Positions 33,813-42,659 are shown, counted from the first letter of the stretch. The stretch: 64,000 nt of DNA from Bacteroidota bacterium (GCA_020160935.1 JAIUPL010000008.1:169800-233799), one strand, 5' to 3'. Translations and numbers: made by a program. Notes: generated from the sequence alone by a model not told the origin.

Positions 33813-36077
33813 TCATAACTCAACAACCAGTGTCCCCATCACATTTCTCCCTGCCTGCGGGAAAAAGCCGGCCTGGTGGTACACGTTGTTTTGTTCGAGT
33901 CGGCTGTAAGGGTCATCGGAGCGTGGGTCGTAGCCAGCAGAAACAAAACGATACACCCATCCATTCGATGAATATTGTTGATCGAACAGGTTGTTGACTG
34001 TAAAAACAACCGAGAGATTTTTACCCACTACATTTTTTAGATCCCAGTTCAGCCGCAGGTCGGAGAAGAAGTAACCGGGCAGTGTGGCGTATGCATTGGA
34101 AGTGTTATCCAGGTATTGTTTTCCCACGTATTTTCCGGAGAGTGCCAGACTGAGGTGTTGCCGGGTGTTGTGGACAACATCCAGAATGGCTTCCGAACGC
34201 GCCACGATGTTGGGTGAAAATGCCAGATCAGTGCTGTGGTACTCAATACGCTCTTGCGTACCATCGTCCCAGTTGTCGCGGTATTCCACAAAATTTTTGA
34301 CCTTGTTGCTGCTGAAAGCGGCGTTGGCGCTGACGGACAAGCGCCTGGTAATACGTGTTGCTGCTTCCAGTTCAAGCCCTGCACGATAACTACTGGCCAC
34401 ATTGGTACGAATGTATGCGCCAACATCATTGAGCCGACCATCGAGTACCAATTGATTTTTATATCCCATGTAATAGGCATTGGCTGAAACGCTCCAGTTC
34501 CCCGCATTTTTTTTCAGAGATGTTTCCAGGTCAATCAGGCGTTCTGGTAGTGGCCTGCTGTCGGGTGTCGACTGGGTGTAATCATCGCGGTTGGGCTCCC
34601 TGTTGGCCACGCCAGCGAAACCAGAGAGTATCCATTTGTTTGAAAATGAATAAGTTGCACCAATTTTTGGGTTGAAAAATGATAGTGCTGCCGTTTGCGT
34701 GACATTGTTCAGGTTGTTATCAAAACCCAGGAAACTGTAATGTACATACCTGACCTGCAAATCAAGAAAAGTGCGTAGTTTATCCAGGGGCTGGCTTTCC
34801 CATTTCAGGAAAATATTGGCATCTTTTTTATTTGCATCATTGTCGTAGTACACAAAATCCTTGGGCACCCGGGGGGCATCCTGTGTCCAGATAATTTCCC
34901 CATAGTGCCTTCCTTCATAACGACTGACAGCGCCACCGAGTAAAAAAACATTGTTTTTAGAGGCCGAAGGAGTCCATTGCAAGGCAAAAGTGCCGCCGTA
35001 AAAATGATTGTCGAGCCAACGTCGGCGTATCAGGTCGGTCTGGTTCAGTGCGCTGTCGCCCCAGGTAATTAGTCCGTAATAAGCGGCACTTTCCGCAGCC
35101 TTGTACTGTTCGTAGTAGCCATAACCGCGGGTGTAGTGCCCGTTGAGTTGCAGGCTCCAGGCGCGGCTGAAAAGGTATTTATAGTGCGCCAGAAAATGGC
35201 GTTGGGTGTAGTCGTCTACTTCATCCTTGTACGGGCTGCCGGGTTGTTCAATGCCTGCCGAATTGTAGGTGCGTTGAGTATCGAGGTATTGGGCTGGCAA
35301 GCCATTCCAGGATTGGTAGGTGCGTTCATGTCCGGAAAGAATATGCGCCTGAAACGATTGCCGGTCGTCGATGTATGCGCCGCTCAGGTGATACGAATTC
35401 AGGTCAGCGCTGGCCCTGTCCACATATCCATCTGATGTTATAGTGGAAATGCGCCCCGAAAAAGCAAATTTCCCCATCAATCCGGTGCCGAGATACGCCG
35501 AGTGTTTGCGTGTGTTAAACGAGCCAAAAGTATTGCTCACCATGGCAAATGGCTCGGGGGCTATTTTCGACAGATCGATGTTCACCGTGGCGCCGAATGC
35601 ACCTGCGCCATTCGAACTGGCCCCGACGCCCCGCTGCACCTGAATTTCAGCGGCCGAGGTGGCCACATCGGGCAAATCGACCCAAAAAACGCCCTGGCTT
35701 TCCGCATCATTGAACGGCACGCCATTGACTGTCACATTTACGCGGGTAGGGTCGCTGCCCCGAATCCGCAAGCCAGTGTACCCAATGCCGGTACCTGCGT
35801 CGGAGTTTTCTACCAGAGAAGGCACCGAACTGAGCAGCATGGGCACATCCTGTGCCTGATAGATACGTTTTAACTGCTCCGCACTGAAATTCGTGTGCGG
35901 CGAGGGATGGTTGCTGCCAGCGCGTGTCGACTGAATGACTACGGTGCGCAATGCCAGAGAGTCGAGTTTGCTTTGTTGTGCGGAAAGTGTGGGAAAAGGC
36001 AAAAGTGCCAGAGAAAAGACAAGTCCCGATATCAGGACAAACGCGGTCTGAATCCGCCGTTTTTGGTCGTAAATCAT
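33813..36077 (-). CDS. TonB-dependent receptor under TPP riboswitch control (probable thiamin uptake)
   Basis: 754 residues from the ATG at 36077; the longer frame to 36155 reads into the riboswitch. Signal region KRRIQTAFVLISGLVFSLAL, cleaved after LSAQ. The plug has TVVIQSTRAGSN, GIGYTGLRIRGSDPTRVNVT, VNGVPFNDAESQGVFWVDLP and VQRGVGASSNGAGAFGATVN, and the barrel ends MGTLVVEL. No carboxypeptidase-like domain. Regulation by a TPP riboswitch just upstream implies transport of thiamin or a precursor across the outer membrane; shut off when TPP is plentiful. Confidence 0.9.
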   Translation of the reverse strand: MIYDQKRRIQTAFVLISGLVFSLALLPFPTLSAQQSKLDSLALRTVVIQSTRAGSNHPSPHTNFSAEQLKRIYQAQDVPMLLSSVPSLVENSDAGTGIGYTGLRIRGSDPTRVNVTVNGVPFNDAESQGVFWVDLPDVATSAAEIQVQRGVGASSNGAGAFGATVNIDLSKIAPEPFAMVSNTFGSFNTRKHSAYLGTGLMGKFAFSGRISTITSDGYVDRASADLNSYHLSGAYIDDRQSFQAHILSGHERTYQSWNGLPAQYLDTQRTYNSAGIEQPGSPYKDEVDDYTQRHFLAHYKYLFSRAWSLQLNGHYTRGYGYYEQYKAAESAAYYGLITWGDSALNQTDLIRRRWLDNHFYGGTFALQWTPSASKNNVFLLGGAVSRYEGRHYGEIIWTQDAPRVPKDFVYYDNDANKKDANIFLKWESQPLDKLRTFLDLQVRYVHYSFLGFDNNLNNVTQTAALSFFNPKIGATYSFSNKWILSGFAGVANREPNRDDYTQSTPDSRPLPERLIDLETSLKKNAGNWSVSANAYYMGYKNQLVLDGRLNDVGAYIRTNVASSYRAGLELEAATRITRRLSVSANAAFSSNKVKNFVEYRDNWDDGTQERIEYHSTDLAFSPNIVARSEAILDVVHNTRQHLSLALSGKYVGKQYLDNTSNAYATLPGYFFSDLRLNWDLKNVVGKNLSVVFTVNNLFDQQYSSNGWVYRFVSAGYDPRSDDPYSRLEQNNVYHQAGFFPQAGRNVMGTLVVEL

Positions 36078-36149
36078 TAAAAAAGAACATATTGAGTGAA
36101 ACATCCGCCTTCCGAAGGGGCTTCGGACGCGTAGTGATGCCACTACCCG

Positions 36150-36229
36150 CTTCATTCCTTATCCGGCATTACCCGGACAAGTTCGATGGGTGTAATCTCA
36201 GCCGGACGAGCCGGCACCCCAATGAGTAT
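36150..36229 (-). promoter_or_regulatory. TPP riboswitch (THI element)
   Basis: On the minus strand the conserved blocks occur in order: GGGGTGCC, a variable P3 stem GGCTCGTCC, GGCTGAGA, then ACCC, GAACTTG, and CCGGGTAATGCCGGATAAGGAA. This is the standard thiamin-pyrophosphate aptamer. Downstream hairpins GTAGTG/CACTAC and CCGAAG/CTTCGG (about 36110-36147) probably form the expression platform before the ATG at 36077. Confidence 0.95.
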
Positions 36230-36234
36230 GGGCG

Positions 36235-36242
36235 CAAAGGTA
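36235..36242 (-). promoter_or_regulatory. -7 box TACCTTTG immediately before the TPP riboswitch
   Basis: Perfect TAnnTTTG, placing the start site near 36229, the first base of the aptamer region. It lies 3 nt downstream of the stop codon-side end of the preceding gene (stop at 36245-36247). Confidence 0.65.
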
Positions 36243-36244
36243 TG

Positions 36245-36805
36245 TTATCGCACGAAGTGTGAAGGAAAAAATTGTGGCACCGTTTCCGCCACCTGTTCCA
36301 AACGATTTTCCAGGCTTCCTGTCACTGTCAGGAATGGCAAATGCCGCTCTTCCAGTAAATTTCGGTACAGTTCGAATAACTGCCATCGTTCTTCCGGGTG
36401 TTCGCGCAGGGGATCAGGCTGCCAGGGAAAATCGGGTGTGCAAAGCAAATAGTAGGTGTCTTTTGCGAGTTCCCATTCGTCAGTTGTTGGTAACACAGAT
36501 GCTGTTGCAGGGTACCCATATTGCTCCCAAATGCGCAACACCGTCCAGTCCGTATCACAAACCAGGAAGGGCGGGGCAGGGGAGTGGAACATATGCTGGA
36601 GGAACCATGTTTCCCAGTTTTTTTGTCCCTGATAAATCACCGCCAAATCGTTGTGCGAATAAGGCCGACCCAGGTTTGCCACATAGTAGCGTGCAAATTC
36701 GGGCGCCCAAGGCGTTTGGAAACGCGTTGCGATCGCCTGTGCCAGCATGGTTTTTCCGGAAGATTCCGGACCGGTTACAACGATTTTCCGAATAGCGCGT
36801 TTCAC
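36245..36805 (-). CDS. NadR-like P-loop kinase/ATPase
   Basis: 186 residues from a GTG at 36805 (MKRAIRKIVVTGPESSGKT); the first ATG at 36844 would overlap the start of the divergent gene. Walker A is TGPESSGKTMLAQAIA (about 9-24), with WAPEFARYYV, YQGQKNWETWF and VCDTDWTVLRIWEQYGY following. These match the ribosylnicotinamide-kinase-like domain of NadR. In Bacteroidota such kinases are often encoded with TPP-controlled receptors and PnuT-type transporters, so a thiamin-salvage role is possible. It shares the receptor's orientation but lies upstream of the riboswitch. Confidence 0.75.
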   Translation of the reverse strand: MKRAIRKIVVTGPESSGKTMLAQAIATRFQTPWAPEFARYYVANLGRPYSHNDLAVIYQGQKNWETWFLQHMFHSPAPPFLVCDTDWTVLRIWEQYGYPATASVLPTTDEWELAKDTYYLLCTPDFPWQPDPLREHPEERWQLFELYRNLLEERHLPFLTVTGSLENRLEQVAETVPQFFPSHFVR

Positions 36806-36823
36806 AGTTTTTTCTGTCGTTTC

Positions 36824-36831
36824 TATTTTTG
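36824..36831 (+). promoter_or_regulatory. -7 box TATTTTTG close to an ATG
   Basis: Perfect box 7 nt before the ATG at 36839, so the transcript would start within about one base of the start codon. Confidence 0.4.
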
Positions 36832-36838
36832 CCCGATC

Positions 36839-37426
36839 ATGCATCAAATTGAACCATTTTATCGCTGGCGCGACCTGTATGCAGCGGAGGAAGACAAAGA
36901 TTCTCCCTTTTTCGGTCGACAGTACAGTGAATTCAAATACAGCCTTCGGCTGTACAATTTTTACCTGCATCCGCAGTGGGATTCCATTGGATCGTCTACG
37001 CTGTATTGCAAGTTGTTATTTGCCGATTATGACGAGCATTTTGCCCTGATTGAGTTGATCGGAGAGTGGAATGATACCTTACATGATGATGTGATGTTCC
37101 TCAAACGCAATCTCGTAGACCCGCTCTATGACAAAGGCGTCACAAAATTCGTGCTTTTCTGTGAAAACGTGTTGAACTTCCATGCTTCAACTGATGATGA
37201 CTACTACGCTGAATGGGCCGAAGAGGTACATGAAGAAGGTGGCTGGATTGCCATAATCAATACCCGGCAACATGTAGAAGAGGAAATGCATGCAGCCCGC
37301 CTTCAACATTACGTGCATTTTGGAGAAGATTACAATGAAATCAACTGGCAGACCCAGAAACCGCTGGTGGTTTTTCAGATACTCGATGCCTTGGTGAATG
37401 GAAGAGTGAAGCGTATAAACGGGTAA
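36839..37426 (+). CDS. conserved-type hypothetical protein
   Basis: 195 residues from the ATG at 36839. No signal peptide or membrane segment. The protein is acidic and aromatic-rich (DYDEHFALIELIGEWNDTLH, FHASTDDDYYAEWAEEVHEE, LQHYVHFGEDYNEINWQTQK). No family recognised; soluble, cytoplasmic by appearance. It converges on the TonB receptor at 37431 with only 4 nt between the stops. Confidence 0.6.
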   Translation: MHQIEPFYRWRDLYAAEEDKDSPFFGRQYSEFKYSLRLYNFYLHPQWDSIGSSTLYCKLLFADYDEHFALIELIGEWNDTLHDDVMFLKRNLVDPLYDKGVTKFVLFCENVLNFHASTDDDYYAEWAEEVHEEGGWIAIINTRQHVEEEMHAARLQHYVHFGEDYNEINWQTQKPLVVFQILDALVNGRVKRING

Positions 37427-37430
37427 ACCC

Positions 37431-39725
37431 CTACAGTTTCACTCCAACCGTTACATACACGCCTCTACCGTCCGATGGAATAATTCCCGGCCCCGGGTAA
37501 CTTTCCGCTCTGCGGGTGAAATACCGCTCGTCGAGCAGGTTATTGCAACTGCCTTCCAGTGTGAGCCAGCGCCAGCGCCAGGAAGCCGATAAGTCCATCA
37601 CGAAATAGGCCGGAATTTTGCCTTCCACCGCCGTGGCTGTTCGTTCGGCATTGGTGGCATCCGAATAGTGTGCTGCTACATAGCCGCCTTGTACCGCCAC
37701 ACGCCAGGCGCCTTTTTGCAAGGTAGTACCTGTCTTGAACAACAGGGGAGGCGCCATTTCCACCCGTTTCTTTCGAATGGAAGCATCCTGTGTGTGTACA
37801 TAGCGCGCATCGACAAGTGCTGTATTGACAAACCAGGTCCAGCGCAGCGGACAATGTGTTTTTCCAAACAAACGGAGCAAATCGATTTCCGCAAAAGCCT
37901 CCAGACCGATGTTTCTGGCATCTGAAATATTGCTGCGAAAACGATAATCGTTGTACAAAGGTGGCAAATCGGCGCGCAACACCTGGCCAATGCGACCATT
38001 GTAGGCCACATAAAAAGCCGTCACTTCCCAGGTAAAAAAGCCCGATTTCTGGCCGCGAAGCCCCAGGTCGGCCGTAAATCCGCGCTCATCGTGAATGGTG
38101 CTGTCAACGATGTAATTGGGGTTGGAAATGCGCAAATCTGTGAAGTTGATGGCGCGGTAGTTTTGGGAAAAATTGGCATACACTTCCAGTGCCGTGCGTG
38201 GCTTCCAGGAAAGTCCAAGCCCACCGATCAGAAAACCCCTGTCGCGTGTTTGGGTATCATTTATTTTATTCTGAACAATGACATTTCCGGCAGCATCCAG
38301 CACACGCTGTGTGTAATATCCTTTCGAACCCGTGCGAATATGTTCGAGTCGCAACCCGGGTGTCAGGCTCCATTTGGGTGAAAAATTAAATACATGCTCT
38401 ACAAAAATGGCCTGGTTGCGGTTGGGGAATGTGTAATCTGAATTTTCCAGTTCCTCCGGGTGCAGGAAATAAAAATCGGGACCACCAGCATTGTTGGCAT
38501 CGCCTTGTTGGGCAGTGGAATGCCCGTAGTAGAGGCGATATCCGAACAGAAGTGTTTGGGGTAGGTTGTGCCAGGAATACTGATGGAGTAATCGCCCTTC
38601 CTGTCCAAAATTGCGAAATTTCCCGGAAATAAGGGTGCGATTACCACCCAGATCGGCTACATTGATCCTTTCGAGGTTGCCGACCGACTGGCGCTGGGCA
38701 ATAAGTCCGAAGTTGCGGATATTGAGGCGTGTGCGTTCGGAAAATGTGTAGTTCAGGGACAAGGCTGCGAGGTTCCAGTCTACCTGAAACCAGTTGCGGT
38801 GGCGTACCGACTGCCGGGCATCGTCCTGAAACAGTTTGTCGGTCAGTCCGCCCGGCTGCTGCGCCAGATAATCCATCCGCGTGAGGTCAAATTGCAGGGC
38901 AAGTCGCTCGGTTGCCTTGAAATCCAGCGAAGCATAACCGCAGCGATAGTTGAATCCGCTGTTGGGGCGCCAGCCGTCGCCGGTTTTGTACTGGAAATAA
39001 GCGTAATAGTTGAGTTTACCTTTGGCAATGGTGCCGCCGATGCTGTTGAAAGACCCGAAAAATCCCCAGGAACCAGCGGTTTGGCGGCTGGTGAGTTCCA
39101 GTTTTTTATCCTGCGGGCCGCGTTTGAAACGGAAATTGAGCAGCCCTCCAAACTGTGTTCCGTACTGCAACGACGCTGCTCCACGCACAATTTCAATCCG
39201 CTCGAGGGCTTCCGTAGGCGGCGTATAGTAACTTTCCGGGTAGCCCAGGGCGTCGGCGCTGATTTCATAGCCATTTTGGCGTGTATTGAAATTGGCGGTA
39301 CGATTGGGACTGAGTCCTCGACCGCCGATGCCCAGTTGCAACCCCGCGCCGTCGCTTTCCCAAATATTCAGGCCCGTAATGCGGCTGTAAATCTGCCGGG
39401 CATTGTTGGTGGAAACATTCGCGCAGAGGTTGGACAAAGAGACGACTTCGGTTTTTTTGCCGGAATAAATGCCAAAGTTCTCCACACCACGCATGGAACC
39501 TGCGGCAAACTCCCGTGCTTTTTCCTGAACCGTTACTTCACGCAGTTGCTGCGGTGAAAGGGTATCCTGCGGCGTCTGAGCCCATGCCCAATGCGTTATC
39601 AGTAAGGCAAAGGCCACCAGGCCTCTCTTGCCCCTTGCCCCTTGCCCCTTGCTTCTTGCCCCTTGCCCCTTGCCCCTTGCCCCTTCTCTCTTGCCCCTTG
39701 CCCTTTGTCCTTTGCCATTTATCAT
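37431..39725 (-). CDS. TonB-dependent receptor, Fe(III)-chelate type (FecA-like)
   Basis: 764 residues from the ATG at 39725, which overlaps the HTTM stop by ATGA. The n-region of its signal peptide (residues 4-33, GKGQRARGKREGARGKGQG and so on) is encoded by a CTTGCCC heptamer array; the hydrophobic core GLVAFALLITHWAWAQ follows. Plug: LREVTVQEKAREFAAGSMRG, YSRITGLNIWESDGAGLQLG, IGGRGLSPNRTANFNTRQNG and IEIVRGAASLQYGTQFGG, as in ferric-citrate and siderophore receptors. The last gene of an operon with imelysins and a di-haem protein, so an iron chelate is the likely substrate. Confidence 0.85.
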   Translation of the reverse strand: MINGKGQRARGKREGARGKGQGARSKGQGARGKRGLVAFALLITHWAWAQTPQDTLSPQQLREVTVQEKAREFAAGSMRGVENFGIYSGKKTEVVSLSNLCANVSTNNARQIYSRITGLNIWESDGAGLQLGIGGRGLSPNRTANFNTRQNGYEISADALGYPESYYTPPTEALERIEIVRGAASLQYGTQFGGLLNFRFKRGPQDKKLELTSRQTAGSWGFFGSFNSIGGTIAKGKLNYYAYFQYKTGDGWRPNSGFNYRCGYASLDFKATERLALQFDLTRMDYLAQQPGGLTDKLFQDDARQSVRHRNWFQVDWNLAALSLNYTFSERTRLNIRNFGLIAQRQSVGNLERINVADLGGNRTLISGKFRNFGQEGRLLHQYSWHNLPQTLLFGYRLYYGHSTAQQGDANNAGGPDFYFLHPEELENSDYTFPNRNQAIFVEHVFNFSPKWSLTPGLRLEHIRTGSKGYYTQRVLDAAGNVIVQNKINDTQTRDRGFLIGGLGLSWKPRTALEVYANFSQNYRAINFTDLRISNPNYIVDSTIHDERGFTADLGLRGQKSGFFTWEVTAFYVAYNGRIGQVLRADLPPLYNDYRFRSNISDARNIGLEAFAEIDLLRLFGKTHCPLRWTWFVNTALVDARYVHTQDASIRKKRVEMAPPLLFKTGTTLQKGAWRVAVQGGYVAAHYSDATNAERTATAVEGKIPAYFVMDLSASWRWRWLTLEGSCNNLLDERYFTRRAESYPGPGIIPSDGRGVYVTVGVKL
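39627..39716 (-). repeat. CTTGCCC heptamer array inside the receptor coding start
   Basis: About thirteen CTTGCCC-like heptamers (plus strand) in 90 nt. On the coding strand three heptamers make 21 nt, so the protein repeats every seven residues (GKGQGAR). No inverted partner arm. Same family as 5502-5600. Confidence 0.85.
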
Positions 39726-41086
39726 TGTTCCTTCCATAACCATGTTTTATGTTCCCAGCCATCTTGCAGTTTTGTCAAATCGAGATTCGGGTCGAACAGC
39801 AGGTGACTGGGTCGGGCATTCAGGGTGACGTACACTTCGGCGCGCACCGAGGCGTTTTGCAATCCCTGTTGCTCGTAATGATGTTTAAGAAAATGTGCGT
39901 ATTGTAGGATCATATCCGGCTGCATGGCCATTTGTTTTTCCTGGTGTGCATTGAGAAATTCTCCATTCCACACTTCGCCTTCCCGTCCTGTTCGGCCATC
40001 TTTTACAAAAAAAGTGGCCGTGCCGGCTTTTTCCATCAGCATCACGCGCCAGCAGAAACGATACCCTTCTTCTGTCCAGAAAATATTGCCCGGATACAAC
40101 AGGTAACGCCAGGGAAAAAGGATTTGAAAAGCAAAATGCACTGCAAGGGCCGCAAAGATAATCGGGCTTGTGGGTCTGATGGGGGAAATGACTGCTTTGG
40201 ATCTGTTTTTTACCTTAAAAGGAAAATAGCGCTTCAGCGTCCAAATCCAGTTCCACAAGCGCGTGTGCCATTCTTCTGAAAAAAACACAAGGGTTGCGCC
40301 GATCATGACCAACGGGAACACGCCAATTTGAAACATCAGGCCTGTTACCATATGAAAAAACACCACAGTGGCATAGGCTGCCAATCGCGTGCGCTGCCAG
40401 GAAAGCCAAAAGACAATGCTCACGTCGTACAACATACCGAACCAACTGAACAGATAAGGCGTCCAGTCCCACTGCATCAGTTTGCCGATGAGGGGCAATT
40501 GGTCATTGGCAGGTACCCAGATTTTCAAAGGCAAAGCCTGAACTAGCCAGTCGTAGTTGATTTTCCACAGCCCAGCGTAGAAATACACAATGCCTAACTG
40601 CAATTTAAAGATCAGAATACACCAGCGCGACACCTGTGTTTGTCGAATTTCCGGACGGAGCCAGGCATCTGCCGAAAAAGCCCGATTTGCAGGTACAAAC
40701 ACCAGCATTGCCGTGGCAATGCTGACAAAATAGTAGTGGTTGAGGTAATAGGTGAGGTCTATCAGTTCGGTGTAGGTAAACAGCAAAAACTGCAATATTG
40801 CCGCTATGCGGTACCGATAGCCCAGCATGACGCACAAGGAACTGAGGGCCAGCAAGATATGAACGGTGTACATGCCTACTGGCGGCAACACGGGTACCCA
40901 TTCGAAGCCAAAATATTTAAAATGAAAACGGGGCAACAGGTAGTGGTCGCTCACCCAGCCCAGTAACAAAAAACGCAAGGTACTGAACAGCAACATGCCT
41001 CCCAACACCACCCGCAGCGTCGCCAAGGGAGCGATACCTACCGGCTCATCGAGCCATTTTCGGGAGTAGAACTGCGGGTACTGCAT
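39722..41086 (-). CDS. HTTM-domain membrane protein (vitamin K-dependent gamma-carboxylase-like)
   Basis: 454 residues. About six to eight hydrophobic segments in the first 320, with motifs of the HTTM/VKGC-like family: PLATLRVVLGGMLLFSTLRF, YLNHYYFVSIATAMLVFVPA, FKLQLGIVYFYAGLWKINYD and FHMVTGLMFQIGVFPLVMIG. The soluble C-terminus has RFCWRVMLMEKAGTATFFVK. Such proteins accompany imelysin/di-haem iron operons; their reaction in bacteria is not known. Starts 3 nt after the di-haem gene and overlaps the receptor start. Confidence 0.85.
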   Translation of the reverse strand: MQYPQFYSRKWLDEPVGIAPLATLRVVLGGMLLFSTLRFLLLGWVSDHYLLPRFHFKYFGFEWVPVLPPVGMYTVHILLALSSLCVMLGYRYRIAAILQFLLFTYTELIDLTYYLNHYYFVSIATAMLVFVPANRAFSADAWLRPEIRQTQVSRWCILIFKLQLGIVYFYAGLWKINYDWLVQALPLKIWVPANDQLPLIGKLMQWDWTPYLFSWFGMLYDVSIVFWLSWQRTRLAAYATVVFFHMVTGLMFQIGVFPLVMIGATLVFFSEEWHTRLWNWIWTLKRYFPFKVKNRSKAVISPIRPTSPIIFAALAVHFAFQILFPWRYLLYPGNIFWTEEGYRFCWRVMLMEKAGTATFFVKDGRTGREGEVWNGEFLNAHQEKQMAMQPDMILQYAHFLKHHYEQQGLQNASVRAEVYVTLNARPSHLLFDPNLDLTKLQDGWEHKTWLWKEQ

Positions 41087-41089
41087 AAA

Positions 41090-42487
41090 TTACAGACTTT
41101 CGAGGAATTGAACAAGCGCAGCCCGGTCTTCGGCCGACAGTTTCTTGTAATCTTCCCGGGCGCGCTCTGCCTCGCCGCCATGCCACAAAACGGCTTCCTC
41201 CATCGAGCGGGCCCTTCCGTCGTGCAGCAAGAAGGTATGTCCATTTACCACTGGTATCATGCCGATGCCCCAAAGCGGCGCCGTACGCCATTCATTGCCA
41301 TTGGCGAGGCCATCGGGTCGGTTATCGGCCAGGTCGGCGCCCATGTCATGCAGCAATAAATCTGAATAAGGCCGGATTGGCTGGTTTTTCAGCGCCTGGA
41401 TCGTGCCGCCGTTGCCGGTCGACATAGAAGGGCGGTGGCAGGCATCGCATTTCAGTTCAGTAAACAGGAATTTGCCGCGCAACACCTTCACATCGTCCCA
41501 TTGGCGGCGGGCCGGGACCGAAAGCGTCTGACAATACGACACCACTTTGGCCAAGAGGTCATCGCTGATTTCCGGCGTACCACCGTTTGGAATGCCGGGG
41601 TACTGAAGTTGCTGAAACGGGGTAAGGTGATCTTCAGGAAAAAGGTTGCTGGTAATACCGATGTCGCCATTAAAAGCCTTAGCCGTTTGTTGCAGCAGAT
41701 CGGGTTGGTTGGCTTTCCAGCCGAAGCGCCCGAGTTCCGATTGCTGGCGTGCTGTATTCCATACATAATTCGGTTTTCCGGAAATGCCGTCCTGGTTCGT
41801 ATCGTCGGTGTCCGCCCATTCCAGAATGACCGATTCTGGCACAATTTCCAGCAAGCCGAGTCCGGGCATCTGTGGTGCAATACGCGGCGAATACATCAAG
41901 CCGGCAGCAAAATCACCGTATTGCAGGTCGTAAAACGAATACAAGGGCCGACGAAGGCTGTATGCCGTTCCATCGGCAAAATTTCCTGTAACTATTTCAT
42001 AATCAACTCGTACACGTGCTTCCGGCAGCACGTTCATGATGGCTTTATCCTGCAATTGTCCTCCGTACACGGGGTCGCCCAGCAGTTCTCCATGCGCCCC
42101 TGCCTGCGGAATACTCAAACGGAACAACAGTCCGTTGAGCGCGTCTTCCGGAAAAGTCGGTGGCTGTGCCCGGCCATCCTTGAAGTGGCAACTGCCACAG
42201 GAAATGGCATTCATGAGTGGCCCCAGTCCGTCGAGCGACTGTACGCTGGCGGGCGCTGTCACCCAGTTGTTGCGAAAGAGCGCATTGCCCGTTACGAAAT
42301 AACCATCCTCGGCACTACTCAGGTTTTTACCCTGAATACCGAATGCGTTCTCCGAGCGATCGAAGGTGGTGAAGTTTTTTCCACCCGAATATTGTTCATC
42401 GGTTTCGGTAGCGGCCACTGGCGGTTGTTCGTCGCGGCAGGCGCCGAAAAGCAGGAGTGTGGCAAGGGTGAATAGCAGGTATTTCAT
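41090..42487 (-). CDS. di-haem cytochrome c-type oxidoreductase lipoprotein (DUF1111/IrpB-like)
   Basis: 465 residues. Lipoprotein signal KYLLFTLATLLLFGAC (lipobox LFGAC). Two haem c motifs, SCGSCH (about 97) and KCDACH (about 359), as in the thiol oxidoreductase-like di-haem family (DUF1111). Other family marks: ENAFGIQGKNLSSAEDGYFV, NALFRNNWVTAP, and LWGIGMIPVVNGHTFLLHDG. It presumably handles electrons for ferrous/ferric conversion during uptake together with the imelysins. Preceded by a 56-bp-stem hairpin within the operon. Confidence 0.9.
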   Translation of the reverse strand: MKYLLFTLATLLLFGACRDEQPPVAATETDEQYSGGKNFTTFDRSENAFGIQGKNLSSAEDGYFVTGNALFRNNWVTAPASVQSLDGLGPLMNAISCGSCHFKDGRAQPPTFPEDALNGLLFRLSIPQAGAHGELLGDPVYGGQLQDKAIMNVLPEARVRVDYEIVTGNFADGTAYSLRRPLYSFYDLQYGDFAAGLMYSPRIAPQMPGLGLLEIVPESVILEWADTDDTNQDGISGKPNYVWNTARQQSELGRFGWKANQPDLLQQTAKAFNGDIGITSNLFPEDHLTPFQQLQYPGIPNGGTPEISDDLLAKVVSYCQTLSVPARRQWDDVKVLRGKFLFTELKCDACHRPSMSTGNGGTIQALKNQPIRPYSDLLLHDMGADLADNRPDGLANGNEWRTAPLWGIGMIPVVNGHTFLLHDGRARSMEEAVLWHGGEAERAREDYKKLSAEDRAALVQFLESL

Positions 42488-42516
42488 GCATCATGTTTTT
42501 TTGTTATCCGGAATAA

Positions 42517-42655
42517 GTTATCAGTTATCAGTTATTGGTTATCAGGGTGGTAAGGGGCCATTTGCTCATTTGCTTCGGTACTCAAAAATGGATGTCAGAC
42601 AAATGAACAAATGGCCCCTTACCACCCTGATAACCAATAACTGATAACTAATAAC
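42517..42655 (-). repeat. intra-operon inverted repeat, 56-nt arms (AGTTATC family)
   Basis: 42517-42572 and 42600-42655 are reverse complements with two mismatches, 27-nt loop. Outer part is GTTATCA units; inner part is GGGTGGTAAGGGGCCATTTG. It separates the imelysin stop (42660) from the di-haem start (42487) within one operon, so it may act as an attenuator or mRNA-stabilising hairpin. Confidence 0.92.
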
Positions 42656-42659
42656 AAAC

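Noticed and set aside
36078..36155. Longer start for the thiamin-type receptor
   Set aside because: It would begin inside the TPP riboswitch and spoil the signal peptide; the ATG at 36077 is better.
36806..36844. ATG start at 36844 for the NadR-like protein
   Set aside because: It overlaps the start of the divergent gene and its promoter box; the GTG at 36805 places the P-loop at the usual distance from the N-terminus. Not excluded outright.
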